A DNA stretch of 38,429 nucleotides from Planctomycetota bacterium (GCA_029553505.1 JAKPKY010000245.1:1-38429), one strand, 5' to 3'; positions 25,463 to 36,641 are shown, numbered from the stretch's first letter. Numbers and translations are program-made. The notes: generated by a model not told the origin, from the letters alone.

Positions 25463-26875
25463 CTACTCGGCGGCGACTCGAACCACCTTGCGCGGCGGCA
25501 GGTGCAGGGCGGCCTGGAATGAATCCTCCGCCGCCTCCTTGAGTGCCTCGCTGAACGTCGGGTGTGCGAAGACCACTTCGGCGAACTCTTTCGCGCCGAC
25601 CTTCTGGTGGAGCATCGCGCCGGCCGCGGCGATCACGTCTGTCGCGCGGTCGCCCAGCACGTGCACACCGAGCAGCCTGCCGTCGTCGCGCCCGCGCAGG
25701 ACCTTCACCCAGCCGTCGGTCTCTCCGACGGCCAGCGCCTTGCCCAGGTGCCCCAGCGGGAAAACGCCCAGCGACACCGGCACGCCCTGTTCCCGCGCCT
25801 GTTTGGTGGTCAGGCCCACCGAGCCGATTTCCGGGAACGTGTAGACGCAGTTGGGAACCGGCGCGGCGAATTCGGTCTTGTGGCCGAGGGCGTTCTCGAC
25901 GGCCGTCACGCCGTGCGCGCTGGCGGCGTGCGCCAGCAGGCAGCGCCCGTTCGCGTCGCCGATGCAGTAGACGCCCTTGGTTTTCGTCTCCATGCGGTCG
26001 TTGACGCGCACGAATCCGCGGTCGGTCTCCAGTCCGATCGTCTCCAGGCCGATCTCCGCCGTCGCGGGGCGCCGCCCCGTCGCCACGAGCACCTTGTCCG
26101 CCTCGACGGTCTTTCCGCCGCTGACGACGGCGGTCGCCCGACCGTCGGCGACGGAGAGGTCTTCCACCTTCGCGCCGACGAGCACCTCGATGCCTCGTTT
26201 GGCGAACACGCCCGCCAGGTGCGCGCCGAATTGCGGCTCCATCTCCGGCAGCAGGGCGGGCAGCATCTCGACGACCATCACCCGCACGCCGTACTGCGCC
26301 ATCATGCAGGCGAACTCGCAGCCGATCACCCCGCCGCCGACGATCAGCAGGCGCGCGGGAAGCTCCTTCCAGTGCAGCGCCTCGTCGGACGTGCAGACCA
26401 CGCCGCCGTCGGTCGGCCAGCCGGGGATTCTCGCCGGCGTCGAGCCGACGGCCAGGATGACGTTCTTCGCCGCCAGTTCTTGCGTGCCTGCGTCGGAGGC
26501 GACGGCGACCTTTCCCTTGCCCGCCAGCCGGCCCCGCCCGCGGACGAGCGTGACCTTGCGGCTGTCGAACAGGCCCTTGACGCCCCCGCGCAGCGCGGAG
26601 AGCACCTTGTCCTTGCGGGACTGGATCTTCGCCCAGTCGAAGCCCACCGTCCCGGACACCGTCACGCCCAGCTCGCTCGCCCGGCCGATGCGGTGCAGCA
26701 GCTCCGCCGACGCCAGCAGCGCCTTGGACGGTATGCACCCGACGTTCAGGCACGTGCCGCCCAGCAGCCCCTGCTCGACGACGGCGACTTTCGCGCCCAA
26801 TTGCGCGCCCTTCAGGGCGGCGATGTATCCGCCCGGGCCCGACCCGATCACGATGATGTCGAATGGTTCGCTCAT
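25463..26875 (-). CDS. lpdA: Dihydrolipoyl dehydrogenase (E3)
   Basis: 470 residues. This flavoprotein re-oxidises dihydrolipoamide on the E2 subunit with NAD+. Seen are the FAD motif IIVIGSGPGGYIAALKGAQL, the redox disulfide Cys42-x4-Cys47 (GGTCLNVGCIPSK), the NAD-binding LLIVGGGVIGCEFA, the FAD motif GVYCIGDANGRCLLAHAAS, and the catalytic His438/Glu443 pair (AHPTFSEALKEA). All key residues are intact and the length is normal. Start ATG at 26875 has GAGG six nt upstream; the longer open frame is spacer DNA. It lies between the E2 gene and the PHP gene in the leftward operon. Confidence 0.96.
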   Translation of the reverse strand: MSEPFDIIVIGSGPGGYIAALKGAQLGAKVAVVEQGLLGGTCLNVGCIPSKALLASAELLHRIGRASELGVTVSGTVGFDWAKIQSRKDKVLSALRGGVKGLFDSRKVTLVRGRGRLAGKGKVAVASDAGTQELAAKNVILAVGSTPARIPGWPTDGGVVCTSDEALHWKELPARLLIVGGGVIGCEFACMMAQYGVRVMVVEMLPALLPEMEPQFGAHLAGVFAKRGIEVLVGAKVEDLSVADGRATAVVSGGKTVEADKVLVATGRRPATAEIGLETIGLETDRGFVRVNDRMETKTKGVYCIGDANGRCLLAHAASAHGVTAVENALGHKTEFAAPVPNCVYTFPEIGSVGLTTKQAREQGVPVSLGVFPLGHLGKALAVGETDGWVKVLRGRDDGRLLGVHVLGDRATDVIAAAGAMLHQKVGAKEFAEVVFAHPTFSEALKEAAEDSFQAALHLPPRKVVRVAAE

Positions 26876-26890
26876 TGTCCGCCTCGCTGG

Positions 26891-26980
26891 TAAGACCGAG
26901 GACCGAAAACCGGATACCGAAGACCGGGTTCCCGGTTCCCTGCTGTTTCTTCCGAGTCCCTGGTCCCGAGTCCCTTTCTT
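26891..26980. repeat. Short-period micro-repeats between the E2 and E3 genes
   Basis: GACCGAGGACCGAAAACCGG and GAGTCCCTGGTCCCGAGTCC repeat words with period of 7-9 bases. The small perfect hairpin ACCGGG-TT-CCCGGT (26923-26936) lies in the middle and could modulate E3 expression relative to E2. Confidence 0.6.
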
Positions 26981-26985
26981 TTGGG

Positions 26986-28575
26986 TTACACCAACATCTG
27001 CGGCGATTCCAGCACTTCCTTCAGCCTGGCCATGAACTGTGCGGCCTGCATCCCGTCGATGACGCGGTGGTCGCAGCTGAGCGTCATGGTCATCACGCGC
27101 CCGGGGCGCATCGCGCCGTCTTTGACGAGGACGGCTTCGCGGATCGCCCCGACGGCCAGGATCGCCGCTTCCGGCGGGTTGATGATCGCGGAGAACTCCT
27201 CCGTGCCGAACATGCCCAGGTTGGTGATGGTGAGGTTGCCTTGGCCCATGGCCTCGATTTTTCCGCCGCGTGCGGCCTCGACGATCTGTCGTGTCGTCGC
27301 GGCGAGCTGGGGCAGCGCCATCCGGTCCGCGCCGAGCAGCACGGGGACGACCAGGCCCTTGTCCAGGCCCACGGCGATTCCTACGTTGCTCGTCGGATAC
27401 TCCACCAGTTCCTCGCCCTCCAGGCGGGTGCGGAAGGCGGGGAACTCGCCCATGACCCTCGCGACGGCCGCCAGGAGGAAATCGTTCACGCTGCACTTGA
27501 AATGCGCCTTGGCGCGGCGGTAGGTATCGAACAGCGCGCCGGCGTCGATCGTGCCGCGGAGGTAGAAGTGGGGGATGTTCTGCTTGCTGGCGGTGAGGTT
27601 TTTGGCGATGGCCTTCCGCATGCCGGCGAGTTTGCGGCGCGTGGGTTGGCCGACGGGCCCGGTGCGAATGGCGGCGGGCCTGACGGTTGGGGCCTGCAGC
27701 GATGCCGGCGCGGCGGCGGGGAGATCGGTGCTGAGAATCCGCCCGGCGGGCCCACTGCCCGCGCCGACGGTCGAAAGCTCGATTCCTCGCTGCGCAGCGA
27801 GCCGGCGCGCGGCGGGGGAGGCCTTCACGCGACCGGACGGCGCGGTGGCGACAGTTTGCGGCGCGGGTTCGGCGGATGCTGCGGCGGATTCCGGCGCAGT
27901 CTCGGCGGTCGGCTGCGCAGGGACCGGTTCAGCCGTCAGCCCGCCGTGGGCAGACAGGTAGGCGTCCACGTCGGCGTCGTGGTCGGCAAGGTACGCCACG
28001 GGCGTCTTGACAGGGACCGTTTCGCCTTCGGGAACGACGATCCGCGCGAGCCGTCCGGCGTCCGCGGCCTCGATCTCGATGGTGGCCTTGTCGGTCTCGA
28101 CCTCGAAGAGAATCTGCCCGGTCTGCACCGCATCGCCCGGCTGGACCTTCCATTCGAGGATCGTGCCTTCCTCCATGCTCTGCCCGGCCTGGGGCATCAG
28201 CACGGGGATCACCTTTCCCGCGGGCGGCGCGGTGGGGACCGGATCGCTGGTTTGGGCTGGCGGTTTGACGGGCGCGGGCTTCGGTGCGGCGGGTTTGCCC
28301 TCGGCTGTGAGAGCCTCCATCGCTGCCGAAACGTCCTCGCCCTTGGCGCCTACCAGCGCCAAGGGAGAACCGACCGGAAGGACCGTTCCCTCGGCCGCGA
28401 GAACCTTCAGCAGCACCCCGTCGGCGGCGGATTCCAACTCCACCATCGCCTCGGGTGTCTCGATTTCCACCAGGACATCGCCTTTGCGGACGGCCTGGCC
28501 GGGGTTTTTATGCCAGCAACCGACCGTGCCTTCGGTGGTCGTCCTGGCCGCTTTGGGCATCCGTATCGTGTGCAT
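26986..28575 (-). CDS. Dihydrolipoamide acyltransferase (E2) with two lipoyl-type domains
   Basis: 529 residues. Lipoyl-like domain 1 (1-76) has EIETPEAMVELESAADG, in which the normal Asp-Lys of the lipoyl hairpin is Pro41-Glu42, so it cannot be lipoylated there. Lipoyl domain 2 (122-198) has the normal EVETDKATIEIEA with Lys163. Ala/Pro linkers lead to a peripheral-subunit-binding domain (251-286, KASPAARRLAAQRGIEL). The catalytic acyltransferase domain (about 310-529) contains His503 and Asp507 in SCDHRVIDG. The acyl substrate is not evident. Start at 28575 has GGGAG seven nt upstream. It is first in the leftward operon and is transcribed divergently from deoR and the E1 gene. Confidence 0.95.
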   Translation of the reverse strand: MHTIRMPKAARTTTEGTVGCWHKNPGQAVRKGDVLVEIETPEAMVELESAADGVLLKVLAAEGTVLPVGSPLALVGAKGEDVSAAMEALTAEGKPAAPKPAPVKPPAQTSDPVPTAPPAGKVIPVLMPQAGQSMEEGTILEWKVQPGDAVQTGQILFEVETDKATIEIEAADAGRLARIVVPEGETVPVKTPVAYLADHDADVDAYLSAHGGLTAEPVPAQPTAETAPESAAASAEPAPQTVATAPSGRVKASPAARRLAAQRGIELSTVGAGSGPAGRILSTDLPAAAPASLQAPTVRPAAIRTGPVGQPTRRKLAGMRKAIAKNLTASKQNIPHFYLRGTIDAGALFDTYRRAKAHFKCSVNDFLLAAVARVMGEFPAFRTRLEGEELVEYPTSNVGIAVGLDKGLVVPVLLGADRMALPQLAATTRQIVEAARGGKIEAMGQGNLTITNLGMFGTEEFSAIINPPEAAILAVGAIREAVLVKDGAMRPGRVMTMTLSCDHRVIDGMQAAQFMARLKEVLESPQMLV

Positions 28576-28612
28576 AAGGGGGCTCCCGGCGGAAGATTGC
28601 CTTGATATGACT

Positions 28613-28641
28613 AAGATAAAACAGAAACGTGCAAGAATCAA
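28613..28641 (-). promoter_or_regulatory. Promoter of the leftward E2-E3-aldolase-lipBA operon
   Basis: On the minus strand TTGATT (28641-28636), 17-nt spacer, TATCTT (28618-28613). One GTGCAA word (28629-28634) lies inside the spacer, a good position for repression. Confidence 0.6.
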
Positions 28642-28661
28642 GCAAAATAGTGCAACTATTT
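28629..28661. promoter_or_regulatory. Candidate DeoR operator
   Basis: A perfect 7-bp inverted repeat AAATAGT-GCA-ACTATTT (28645-28661) plus a direct repeat GTGCAA at 28629 and 28650, spaced 21 bp or two helical turns. It lies between the two divergent promoters in the most AT-rich stretch of the window, immediately upstream of the DeoR-type regulator gene. This suggests autoregulation and control of both operons. Confidence 0.6.
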
Positions 28662-28687
28662 GGTTGAGTTTGGGACGATAGTATGGT
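28660..28687 (+). promoter_or_regulatory. Promoter of the rightward deoR operon
   Basis: TTGGTT (28660-28665), 16 nt, TATGGT (28682-28687). Transcription near 28694 leaves a leader of only about 7 nt before ATG 28701, with no ribosome site visible. Confidence 0.45.
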
Positions 28688-28700
28688 TAAATGAAATCAG

Positions 28701-29486
28701 ATGGCTTCTTCCACACGACAACGACGGGAAACGATCCTCGCCAAGGCCTTTGAGCTTGGCCACGTGGTCGTGCGCGACCTGGCTGGCGAGTTGGCGGTCT
28801 CGGAGGCGACGGTCCGCCGCGACCTGCACTCCCTGGCGGCCGAGGGGCGCGTGGAGCTGACCCACGGCGGGGCGTTTGTCGCCCGCAACGGCGATTTCTC
28901 CTTCCGTTCCAAGGCCATGCGGAACGTCGAGGCCAAGCGGATCATCGGTCGCCTGGCGGCAGAGCTGGTGCGCGACGGCGAGCAGGTTTTCCTCGATTCC
29001 GGCACGACATGCTTCGAGATGGCCCCGCACCTCCGCCGGAAACGCGGCTTGCAGGTGATCGTCAACGCGGTGCGGATCGCCGAGGAACTCGACGCGCCGG
29101 GCCTGAGCGTGATCGTCCTGGGTGGGCAGTACCGCCCCGACCGCATGGACACCGTCGGCCCGATGGCCACCGCCGCGCTGGACCAGCTTCGCGGATACAG
29201 GGCGTTCGTCGGCACCGACGGGCTGGGCATGGACTTCGGCCTGACCGCGGGCGACATCGAGAGCGCCCACCTGTACCGGCTGGCCGTGCGGAACTCGCGC
29301 GAGGCGATTTTGCTGGCCGACCACAGCAAGTTCCGCGCCCCGTCGCTGTACCGGATCGTCGAGTGGGACGCGATTTGCCGCGTGGTGACCGACGTCCAGC
29401 CGCCGGCGGAGTGGGGCGAGTTTTTCCGCGCGCGGAACATCGAGGTGATCTGCCCTCCGGGCCCGCCCAGCACGCCCGAGAGTTGA
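28701..29486 (+). CDS. DeoR/GlpR family transcriptional regulator
   Basis: 261 residues. The N-terminal winged helix (about 6-60) has VVVRDLAGELAVSEATVRRD and RVELTHGGA, the DeoR signature. The C-terminal sugar-phosphate sensing domain has LDSGTTCFEMAPHL, VIVNAVRIAEEL, GTDGLGMDFGLTAGDIESA and LLADHSKF. DeoR proteins usually repress sugar operons and release DNA on binding a phosphorylated intermediate. The gene lies between the divergent E2 operon and the E1 gene, with a palindrome and direct repeats just upstream, so it is the likely controller of the whole cluster. A terminator-like hairpin follows its stop. Confidence 0.93.
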   Translation: MASSTRQRRETILAKAFELGHVVVRDLAGELAVSEATVRRDLHSLAAEGRVELTHGGAFVARNGDFSFRSKAMRNVEAKRIIGRLAAELVRDGEQVFLDSGTTCFEMAPHLRRKRGLQVIVNAVRIAEELDAPGLSVIVLGGQYRPDRMDTVGPMATAALDQLRGYRAFVGTDGLGMDFGLTAGDIESAHLYRLAVRNSREAILLADHSKFRAPSLYRIVEWDAICRVVTDVQPPAEWGEFFRARNIEVICPPGPPSTPES

Positions 29487-29520
29487 ACGCGAGGGATCGC
29501 GAATCGCGAAGGAATGACAA

Positions 29521-29548
29521 GCCCCCGCCGGCAAGCGGGGGGCAATTT
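29521..29548 (+). terminator. Terminator or attenuator hairpin between deoR and the E1 gene
   Basis: GCCCCCGC, loop CGGCAA, GCGGGGGGC with a one-base bulge, then AATTTT. It could lower transcription into the E1 gene or stabilise the upstream mRNA; no promoter is obvious between it and the E1 start. Confidence 0.65.
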
Positions 29549-29586
29549 TGACGTGGAATGACGCAAGCAAGACCGGGAGTCCGCAG

Positions 29587-32058
29587 ATGCCCAAGTGCCA
29601 GATGATCGTGCCGGAAGACGTTCGCAAGCCCGGGATGCTGGAATTCCAGCCGATCCCGCTGAACCAGTACAACAAGACGATCCGGGATGAACTGAAGCGA
29701 TACGGCAGGGAAGACCTCCTCCGCGTGCAGCGGGACATGGTCATCCTTCGCACGTTCGAGACGATGCTCAACGAGGTGAAGCTGCGCGGGGCGTACCAGG
29801 GCATCGAGTACAACCACCGCGGCCCGGCGCACCTGTCGATCGGGCAGGAGTCGGCGGCCGTCGGGCAGGCGATGCACCTCGGCGTGGACGACCACATCTA
29901 CGGCAGCCACCGCAGCCACAGCGAGATTCTCGCCAAGGGCCTGTCGGCCATCGAGAAACTCTCCGACGACGCGCTGCTGGCGATCATGCGCGGATATTTC
30001 GGCGGCGACTGCCTGCGCGTGGTGGAGTCCGACGCGAAGGGCACGGTCAAGGACCTGGCGATCGACTTTTTGGTCTACGGGGCGCTGGCGGAGATTTTCG
30101 GTCGTGAGGCGGGCCTGAACAAGGGCATGGGCGGCTCGATGCACGCGTTCTTCCCGCCGTTCGGGGTGTATCCCAACAACGCGATCGTGGGCGGCTCGGG
30201 CGACATCAGCGTGGGCGCGGCGATGTTCAAGAAGATCAACCTGCGTCCGGGCATCGTGGTGTGCAACATCGGCGACGCCTCGGCCGCCTGCGGGCCCGTG
30301 TGGGAAGGCCTGTGCCTGGCGACGATGGACCAGTACAAGACGCTCTGGGACGAGGCGCACCGCGGCGGGCTGCCGCTGATCATGAACTTCGTGAACAACT
30401 TCTACGGTATGGGCGGCCAGCCCGTCGGCGAGACGATGGGCTTCCGCGTGCTCGCCCGGCTGGGCGCGGCGATGAACCCCGAGCAGATGCACGCCGAACG
30501 CGTGGACGGGTACAACCCGCTGGCGGTGGCCGACGCCGTGCTCCGCAAGAAGGAAATCCTCGCCCGCGGCGACGGGCCCGTGCTGCTGGACACCGTAACC
30601 TACCGCTACAGCGGGCATTCGCCGTCGGACGCCAGCAGCTACCGCGAAAAGTCCGAGGTGGACGCCTGGATGGAAGTGGACCCGCTGCGTCACTACGCCG
30701 CGAGCCTGGTGGAGGCGAAAGTCTGCACGAGCGCGGACGTCGAAAAAATGGCGGCCGGCGCCGAGGAAATCGTCCTGAAAGCCTACAAAAAGGCCGTGGA
30801 TCTGGCGATTTCCCCCCGCGCGGACCTCAAAAAGACCTACTGTCTGCTCGAAAAGACCATGTTCTCCAACGAAACGGTCGAGAGCATGGACCCCGCGCGC
30901 ACCCCCGAGGTTCTGCTGGCCAAGGAGGACAACCCGCGCGTCGCGGCGTTGGCGAAGCGCAGCCGGTCCGGGCGCGACGAGAGCGGAAAGGAGCTGCCCA
31001 AGAGCCGCTGCGTGGGCATCCGCGACGCGATCTTCGAGGCGATCCTCGACCGGTTCCACGAGGACGCCACGTTGGTCGCCTACGGCGAGGAAAACCGCGA
31101 CTGGGGCGGCGCGTTCGCCGTCTATCGCGGGCTGACCGAGGCGCTGCCGTACCACCGCCTGTTCAACTCGCCCATCAGCGAAGGCGCAATCGTCGGCTCG
31201 GCCGTCGGATACGCGCTGGAGGGCGGGCGCGCCCTGGTTGAGCTGATGTACTGCGACTTCCTCGGTCGCGCGGGCGACGAGGTGTTCAACCAGTTGTCCA
31301 AGTGGCAGTCGATGTCGGGCGGGCTGCTGAAGATGCCCGTCGTGGTCCGCGTGTCGGTGGGCAGCAAGTACGGCGCCCAGCACAGCCAGGACTGGACCAG
31401 CATCTGCGCCCACATCCCCGGGCTGAAGGTCGTCTTCCCCGCCACGCCGTACGACGCCAAGGGGCTGATGTATTCGGCCCTGCTGGGCACGGACCCGGTG
31501 ATCTTCTTCGAGAGCCAGCGGATATACGACCAGCCGGAACTGTTCGTCCCCGGCGGCGTGCCGGCGGGGCGTTACACCGTGCCGCTGGGCGAGCCCGCCG
31601 TCCGCAAGGAAGGCAGCGACCTGACGATCCTGACGATCGGCGCGACGCTCTACCGCGCGCTCGAGGCCGCGAAGGAGCTCGAGGCGAAGCACGGCCTGAG
31701 CTGCGAGATCATCGACGCCCGCAGCATCGTTCCCTTCCGGTACGAGAAGGTGATCGAGAGCGTGAAAAAGACGCGGAAGATCCTGCTGGCGTCCGACGCG
31801 TGCGAGCGCGGAAGCTTCCTCCACACGCTGGCGGCCAGGATCGCACAGTTCGCCTTCGACGAGTTGGACGCCCCGCCGGTGGTGGTGGGGGCGCGCAACT
31901 GGATCACGCCGGCCGACGAGGTCGAGGACGCGTTCTTCCCGTATCCGTCGGACCTGGTGGACGCGGTGCACGAACACATCCTTCCGCTGAAGGGCTACAC
32001 GCCGCGGCGCGACTGCTCGAATGCGGACCTGCTCCGCCGCAGCCGGGAAGGCATCTGA
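29587..32058 (+). CDS. Fused alpha-beta E1 component of a 2-oxoacid dehydrogenase
   Basis: 823 residues. The alpha-type half (about 45-430) includes [29 protein letters not shown] and a thiamine-diphosphate motif that begins [10 protein letters not shown] (Gly229-Asp230) and ends with Asn270-Asn271. The spacing is about 12 residues longer than usual and the third position is Ala rather than Gly. The beta-type half (about 470-823) has [44 protein letters not shown] and [18 protein letters not shown]. Together with E2 and E3 across the divergent promoter it makes a full decarboxylating complex. ATG 29587 has GGGAG seven nt upstream; a TTG at 29548 lies in the hairpin tail and is rejected. The 2-oxoacid or acetoin-like substrate is unknown. 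Confidence 0.93.
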   Translation: MPKCQMIVPEDVRKPGMLEFQPIPLNQYNKTIRDELKRYGREDLLRVQRDMVILRTFETMLNEVKLRGAYQGIEYNHRGPAHLSIGQESAAVGQAMHLGVDDHIYGSHRSHSEILAKGLSAIEKLSDDALLAIMRGYFGGDCLRVVESDAKGTVKDLAIDFLVYGALAEIFGREAGLNKGMGGSMHAFFPPFGVYPNNAIVGGSGDISVGAAMFKKINLRPGIVVCNIGDASAACGPVWEGLCLATMDQYKTLWDEAHRGGLPLIMNFVNNFYGMGGQPVGETMGFRVLARLGAAMNPEQMHAERVDGYNPLAVADAVLRKKEILARGDGPVLLDTVTYRYSGHSPSDASSYREKSEVDAWMEVDPLRHYAASLVEAKVCTSADVEKMAAGAEEIVLKAYKKAVDLAISPRADLKKTYCLLEKTMFSNETVESMDPARTPEVLLAKEDNPRVAALAKRSRSGRDESGKELPKSRCVGIRDAIFEAILDRFHEDATLVAYGEENRDWGGAFAVYRGLTEALPYHRLFNSPISEGAIVGSAVGYALEGGRALVELMYCDFLGRAGDEVFNQLSKWQSMSGGLLKMPVVVRVSVGSKYGAQHSQDWTSICAHIPGLKVVFPATPYDAKGLMYSALLGTDPVIFFESQRIYDQPELFVPGGVPAGRYTVPLGEPAVRKEGSDLTILTIGATLYRALEAAKELEAKHGLSCEIIDARSIVPFRYEKVIESVKKTRKILLASDACERGSFLHTLAARIAQFAFDELDAPPVVVGARNWITPADEVEDAFFPYPSDLVDAVHEHILPLKGYTPRRDCSNADLLRRSREGI

Positions 32059-32110
32059 TTGCGGATTGCCAGCCCTGAGGGAAATCGAAGGGCGGATTGA
32101 GGAAACCGGA

Positions 32111-33388
32111 ATGGGCCAGCCGGGCAAGACGTTTGTGGGGTTCGGTTTCGGGCCGATCCAGAGCGGGTTGTTCGCCTACGAGGCCTGGCGGTCGGGCAAC
32201 TTCGCGCGCCTCGTGGTCGCGGAGATCGACGACGCCCTCGTCGGCGCGGTCCGCGCCGGCGGAAACCGCTACGCGGTCAACATCGCTCGCCCGGACCGCA
32301 TCGATCGGGCGACCGTCCCCGGCGTGGAGTTGTACAACCCGCGCGACGCGCGGGATCGCGGCGCGATCGTCGAGGCGATCGCGCAGGCCGACGAGTTGGC
32401 GACGGCCCTGCCCAGCGTGAACGTCTACGGCGCGGGCGGGTCGGCCGCCGTGGTCCAACTGCTGCGGGAGGGCCTGGCGCGGCGCACGGGCCGGGCGGCC
32501 GTCCTCTACGCGGCAGAGAACCACAACCACGCCGCCGAAATCCTCACCGAAAAACTCGTGCAGGCCGACGCCAACCTCGCGGCATTCCAGGCCGTCAACA
32601 CCGTCATCGGAAAGATGAGCGGAATCCTCGGCGACGCCCGCGAGATCGCCCGCCTGAACCTCGCGCCCCTGACGGCCGGCGCGGGCAAGGCAGTCCTCGT
32701 CGAGCAGTTCAACCGCATCCTCATCGAGCGAATTCGCCTGCCGGGCTTCCGACGCGGCATCGAGGTTTTCCAGGAGAAGCCCGACCTGCTTCCGTTCGAG
32801 GAGGCCAAGCTGTTCGGGCACAACGCCATCCATGCGACCCTCGCCTACCTGTCCGAGTGGCGCGGGCTGGAGACCATCGCCCAGGCTGCCGACGACGCGC
32901 GGGTGATGGCCGTCGCGCGAGAGGCCTTCCTCGGCGAATCGGGCCCGGCGCTGATCCGTCGCCACGGCCGGCTGGGAGACGACCTGTTTACCGATGCCGG
33001 CTGGCGGAACTACGCCGAGGACCTGCTGGAGCGGATGGTCTGCCCCAACCTGTGCGACCGCGTGGCGCGCGTGGGGCGCGATCACCTTCGCAAACTGGCG
33101 TACGGCGACCGCCTGTTCGGGGCGATGCGCCTGGCGCTGAGCGCGGGCGTGACGCCGCGCTGCCTGGCGCTGGGGGCCGCGGCGGGAGTGGTCTCGCTGG
33201 TCCGTCGCCAGGAGGAACTGCCCGACGCGCCGGAATGCTTGCCGCGAGCCGTCGAATCCCTCGACCGCCAATCGCTGGAGGCGACGCTGCGGGCCCTCTG
33301 GGCCGGACAGGCCGACGAGCAGGCCCCGCGCCTGATCGACCTGACGGCCGAGGCGCTCGACCAACTGCGTGAAGACCGGTGGGAATAA
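32111..33388 (+). CDS. Mannitol-1-phosphate dehydrogenase-like polyol (phosphate) dehydrogenase
   Basis: 425 residues. The N-terminus VGFGFGPIQSGLFAYEAW is a Rossmann dinucleotide loop. YAAENHNHAAEIL parallels the AAEN motif of mannitol-1-phosphate dehydrogenases. EAKLFGHNAIHATLAYL provides the catalytic Lys233 with Asn238 and His241 in the K-x4-N-x2-H arrangement of long-chain polyol dehydrogenases. I infer NAD-dependent oxidation of a polyol or reduction of a ketose, possibly phosphorylated. GAGGA lies 8 nt before the ATG. It follows the E1 gene by 52 nt and precedes the kinase, so it belongs to the rightward operon. The substrate is unknown and divergence from true MtlD is large. Confidence 0.82.
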   Translation: MGQPGKTFVGFGFGPIQSGLFAYEAWRSGNFARLVVAEIDDALVGAVRAGGNRYAVNIARPDRIDRATVPGVELYNPRDARDRGAIVEAIAQADELATALPSVNVYGAGGSAAVVQLLREGLARRTGRAAVLYAAENHNHAAEILTEKLVQADANLAAFQAVNTVIGKMSGILGDAREIARLNLAPLTAGAGKAVLVEQFNRILIERIRLPGFRRGIEVFQEKPDLLPFEEAKLFGHNAIHATLAYLSEWRGLETIAQAADDARVMAVAREAFLGESGPALIRRHGRLGDDLFTDAGWRNYAEDLLERMVCPNLCDRVARVGRDHLRKLAYGDRLFGAMRLALSAGVTPRCLALGAAAGVVSLVRRQEELPDAPECLPRAVESLDRQSLEATLRALWAGQADEQAPRLIDLTAEALDQLREDRWE

Positions 33389-33395
33389 TCGTTCC

Positions 33396-33415
33396 CATCC
33401 GATAGCATACGGATG
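33396..33415 (+). promoter_or_regulatory. Small hairpin between the polyol dehydrogenase and kinase genes
   Basis: CATCCG-ATAGCATA-CGGATG followed by CTGTT. It could be a weak terminator or an mRNA processing site; a strong AAGGAG ribosome site for the kinase follows at 33430-33435. Confidence 0.4.
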
Positions 33416-33443
33416 CTGTTGAACAGGATAAGGAGCACGTCGC

Positions 33444-35364
<1,921 letters not shown>

Positions 35365-35434
35365 GAGGATTCCGCAAAACAAACGCGGCAGTCCGCAAAG
35401 GACCGCCGCGCTGGTTTTCTCTTTCGTTTCGCGT

Positions 35435-36595
35435 CTATTTCGCCACGACGGGCTTTGCCATGGCGCGGTAGGTTCCATCGACGTTGGGCGGCGCGGAAGG
35501 ATTGGCGATGAACTCCTCCAGCAACTCCAGCGCCTGGGCGTCGGTGAACTGCCGGGGCGGGTGCTTCATCGTGAAGGCGCTGATCGCCTCCAGCGGCCCG
35601 GCGATGCCCCGGTCGCGGGCGATCTTGCAGACGCGAATCGCGTCGATCGTCTCGCCGGCGGAGTTGGGGGAGTCTTCCACGCTCAGGCGTGCCTCGAGGT
35701 GCAGCGGCACGCCGCCGAACCCCCGCGCCTCGATCCGCAGGAAGCACACCTTGTTGTCGAGTTGCCAGGGCACGTAGTCGGCCGGGCCGATGTGCACCTG
35801 GTCGGCCGGCAGGGGCACGTCGAGCTGGCTCTGGACGGCCTCGGTCTTGGAGATCTTCTTGCTGCCCAGGCGAGAGCGATCGAGCATGTTCAAAAAGTCG
35901 GTGTTGCCCGCGGTGTTGAGCTGGTAGGTGGCGTCGATGGTCGCGCCGCGGTCGTGCATCATGCGGGCGAGCACGCGGTGGGTGATGGTGGCGCCGACCT
36001 GGGCCTTGATGTCGTCGCCCACGCAGGGAATCCCCGCGTCGGCGAACCGCTTGCCCCATTTCGGGTTGGACACGATGAACACCGGCATGCAGTTGATCAG
36101 GCTCACGCCCGTCGCCAGGCACGCCTCGGCGTAAAACTCGACGGCCTTCTGCGACCCGACGGGCAGGTAGTTCATCAGGATTTCCGCGCCGCTGTCGGTC
36201 AGGAGCTTCTCGATGTCCTTCCTGCCGGCGGAAGGCTCATCGGCGACGATGAAGCGCCGGTCGTCGCTGAATTCTTTCATGTGGGCGGCCACGCCGTCCA
36301 GCACGTTGCCCATCCGCACGGTCACGTCGTCATAGCGGAACTTGTCGAAGAAGACTTTGGTGCAATTGGGCTTCGCGAAAACCGCCTCGTGCAGGGGGCG
36401 CCCGACCTTTCGCTTGTCCACGTCGATGGCGGCGACGATGCGGATGTCGCCCGCCCGCAGCCCGCCCAGCACCGGGTGCGCCAGCCCGACGGGCTGAGCG
36501 CTCCGGGCGGAGACGTCCCGGTAATAATGAATGCCCTGAATCAGCGATGACGCGCAGTTCCCGATCCCTGCGACGGCCACACGAATCTCGCTCAT
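35435..36595 (-). CDS. ino1: Inositol-3-phosphate synthase
   Basis: 386 residues of the prokaryotic (actinobacterial/archaeal-size) class, which converts glucose-6-phosphate to myo-inositol-3-phosphate with NAD+. Seen are the NAD loop VAVAGIGNCASSLIQGI, AAIDVDKRKVGRPL, MNYLPVGSQKAVEFYAEA, INCMPVFIVSNPKW, GDDIKAQVGATITHRVLA and QLNTAGNTDFLNM, the hallmark catalytic stretches. The product leads to inositol lipids or compatible solutes. The start ATG has AAGGA about 5 nt upstream, and a TTGTAG-N17-TACGCT promoter lies at 36642-36670. It is divergent from the DUF89/HAD phosphatase pair; no inositol monophosphatase is in the window. Confidence 0.96.
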   Translation of the reverse strand: MSEIRVAVAGIGNCASSLIQGIHYYRDVSARSAQPVGLAHPVLGGLRAGDIRIVAAIDVDKRKVGRPLHEAVFAKPNCTKVFFDKFRYDDVTVRMGNVLDGVAAHMKEFSDDRRFIVADEPSAGRKDIEKLLTDSGAEILMNYLPVGSQKAVEFYAEACLATGVSLINCMPVFIVSNPKWGKRFADAGIPCVGDDIKAQVGATITHRVLARMMHDRGATIDATYQLNTAGNTDFLNMLDRSRLGSKKISKTEAVQSQLDVPLPADQVHIGPADYVPWQLDNKVCFLRIEARGFGGVPLHLEARLSVEDSPNSAGETIDAIRVCKIARDRGIAGPLEAISAFTMKHPPRQFTDAQALELLEEFIANPSAPPNVDGTYRAMAKPVVAK

Positions 36596-36641
36596 CTGGT
36601 CCTTCCGTCCTTTCCGCTGTACGGCAAAACAAATCGCGCCA

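Noticed and set aside
29548-29586. TTG at 29548 as start of the E1 gene
   Set aside because: It lies in the tail of a terminator-like hairpin and has no ribosome site, while ATG 29587 has GGGAG seven bases upstream.
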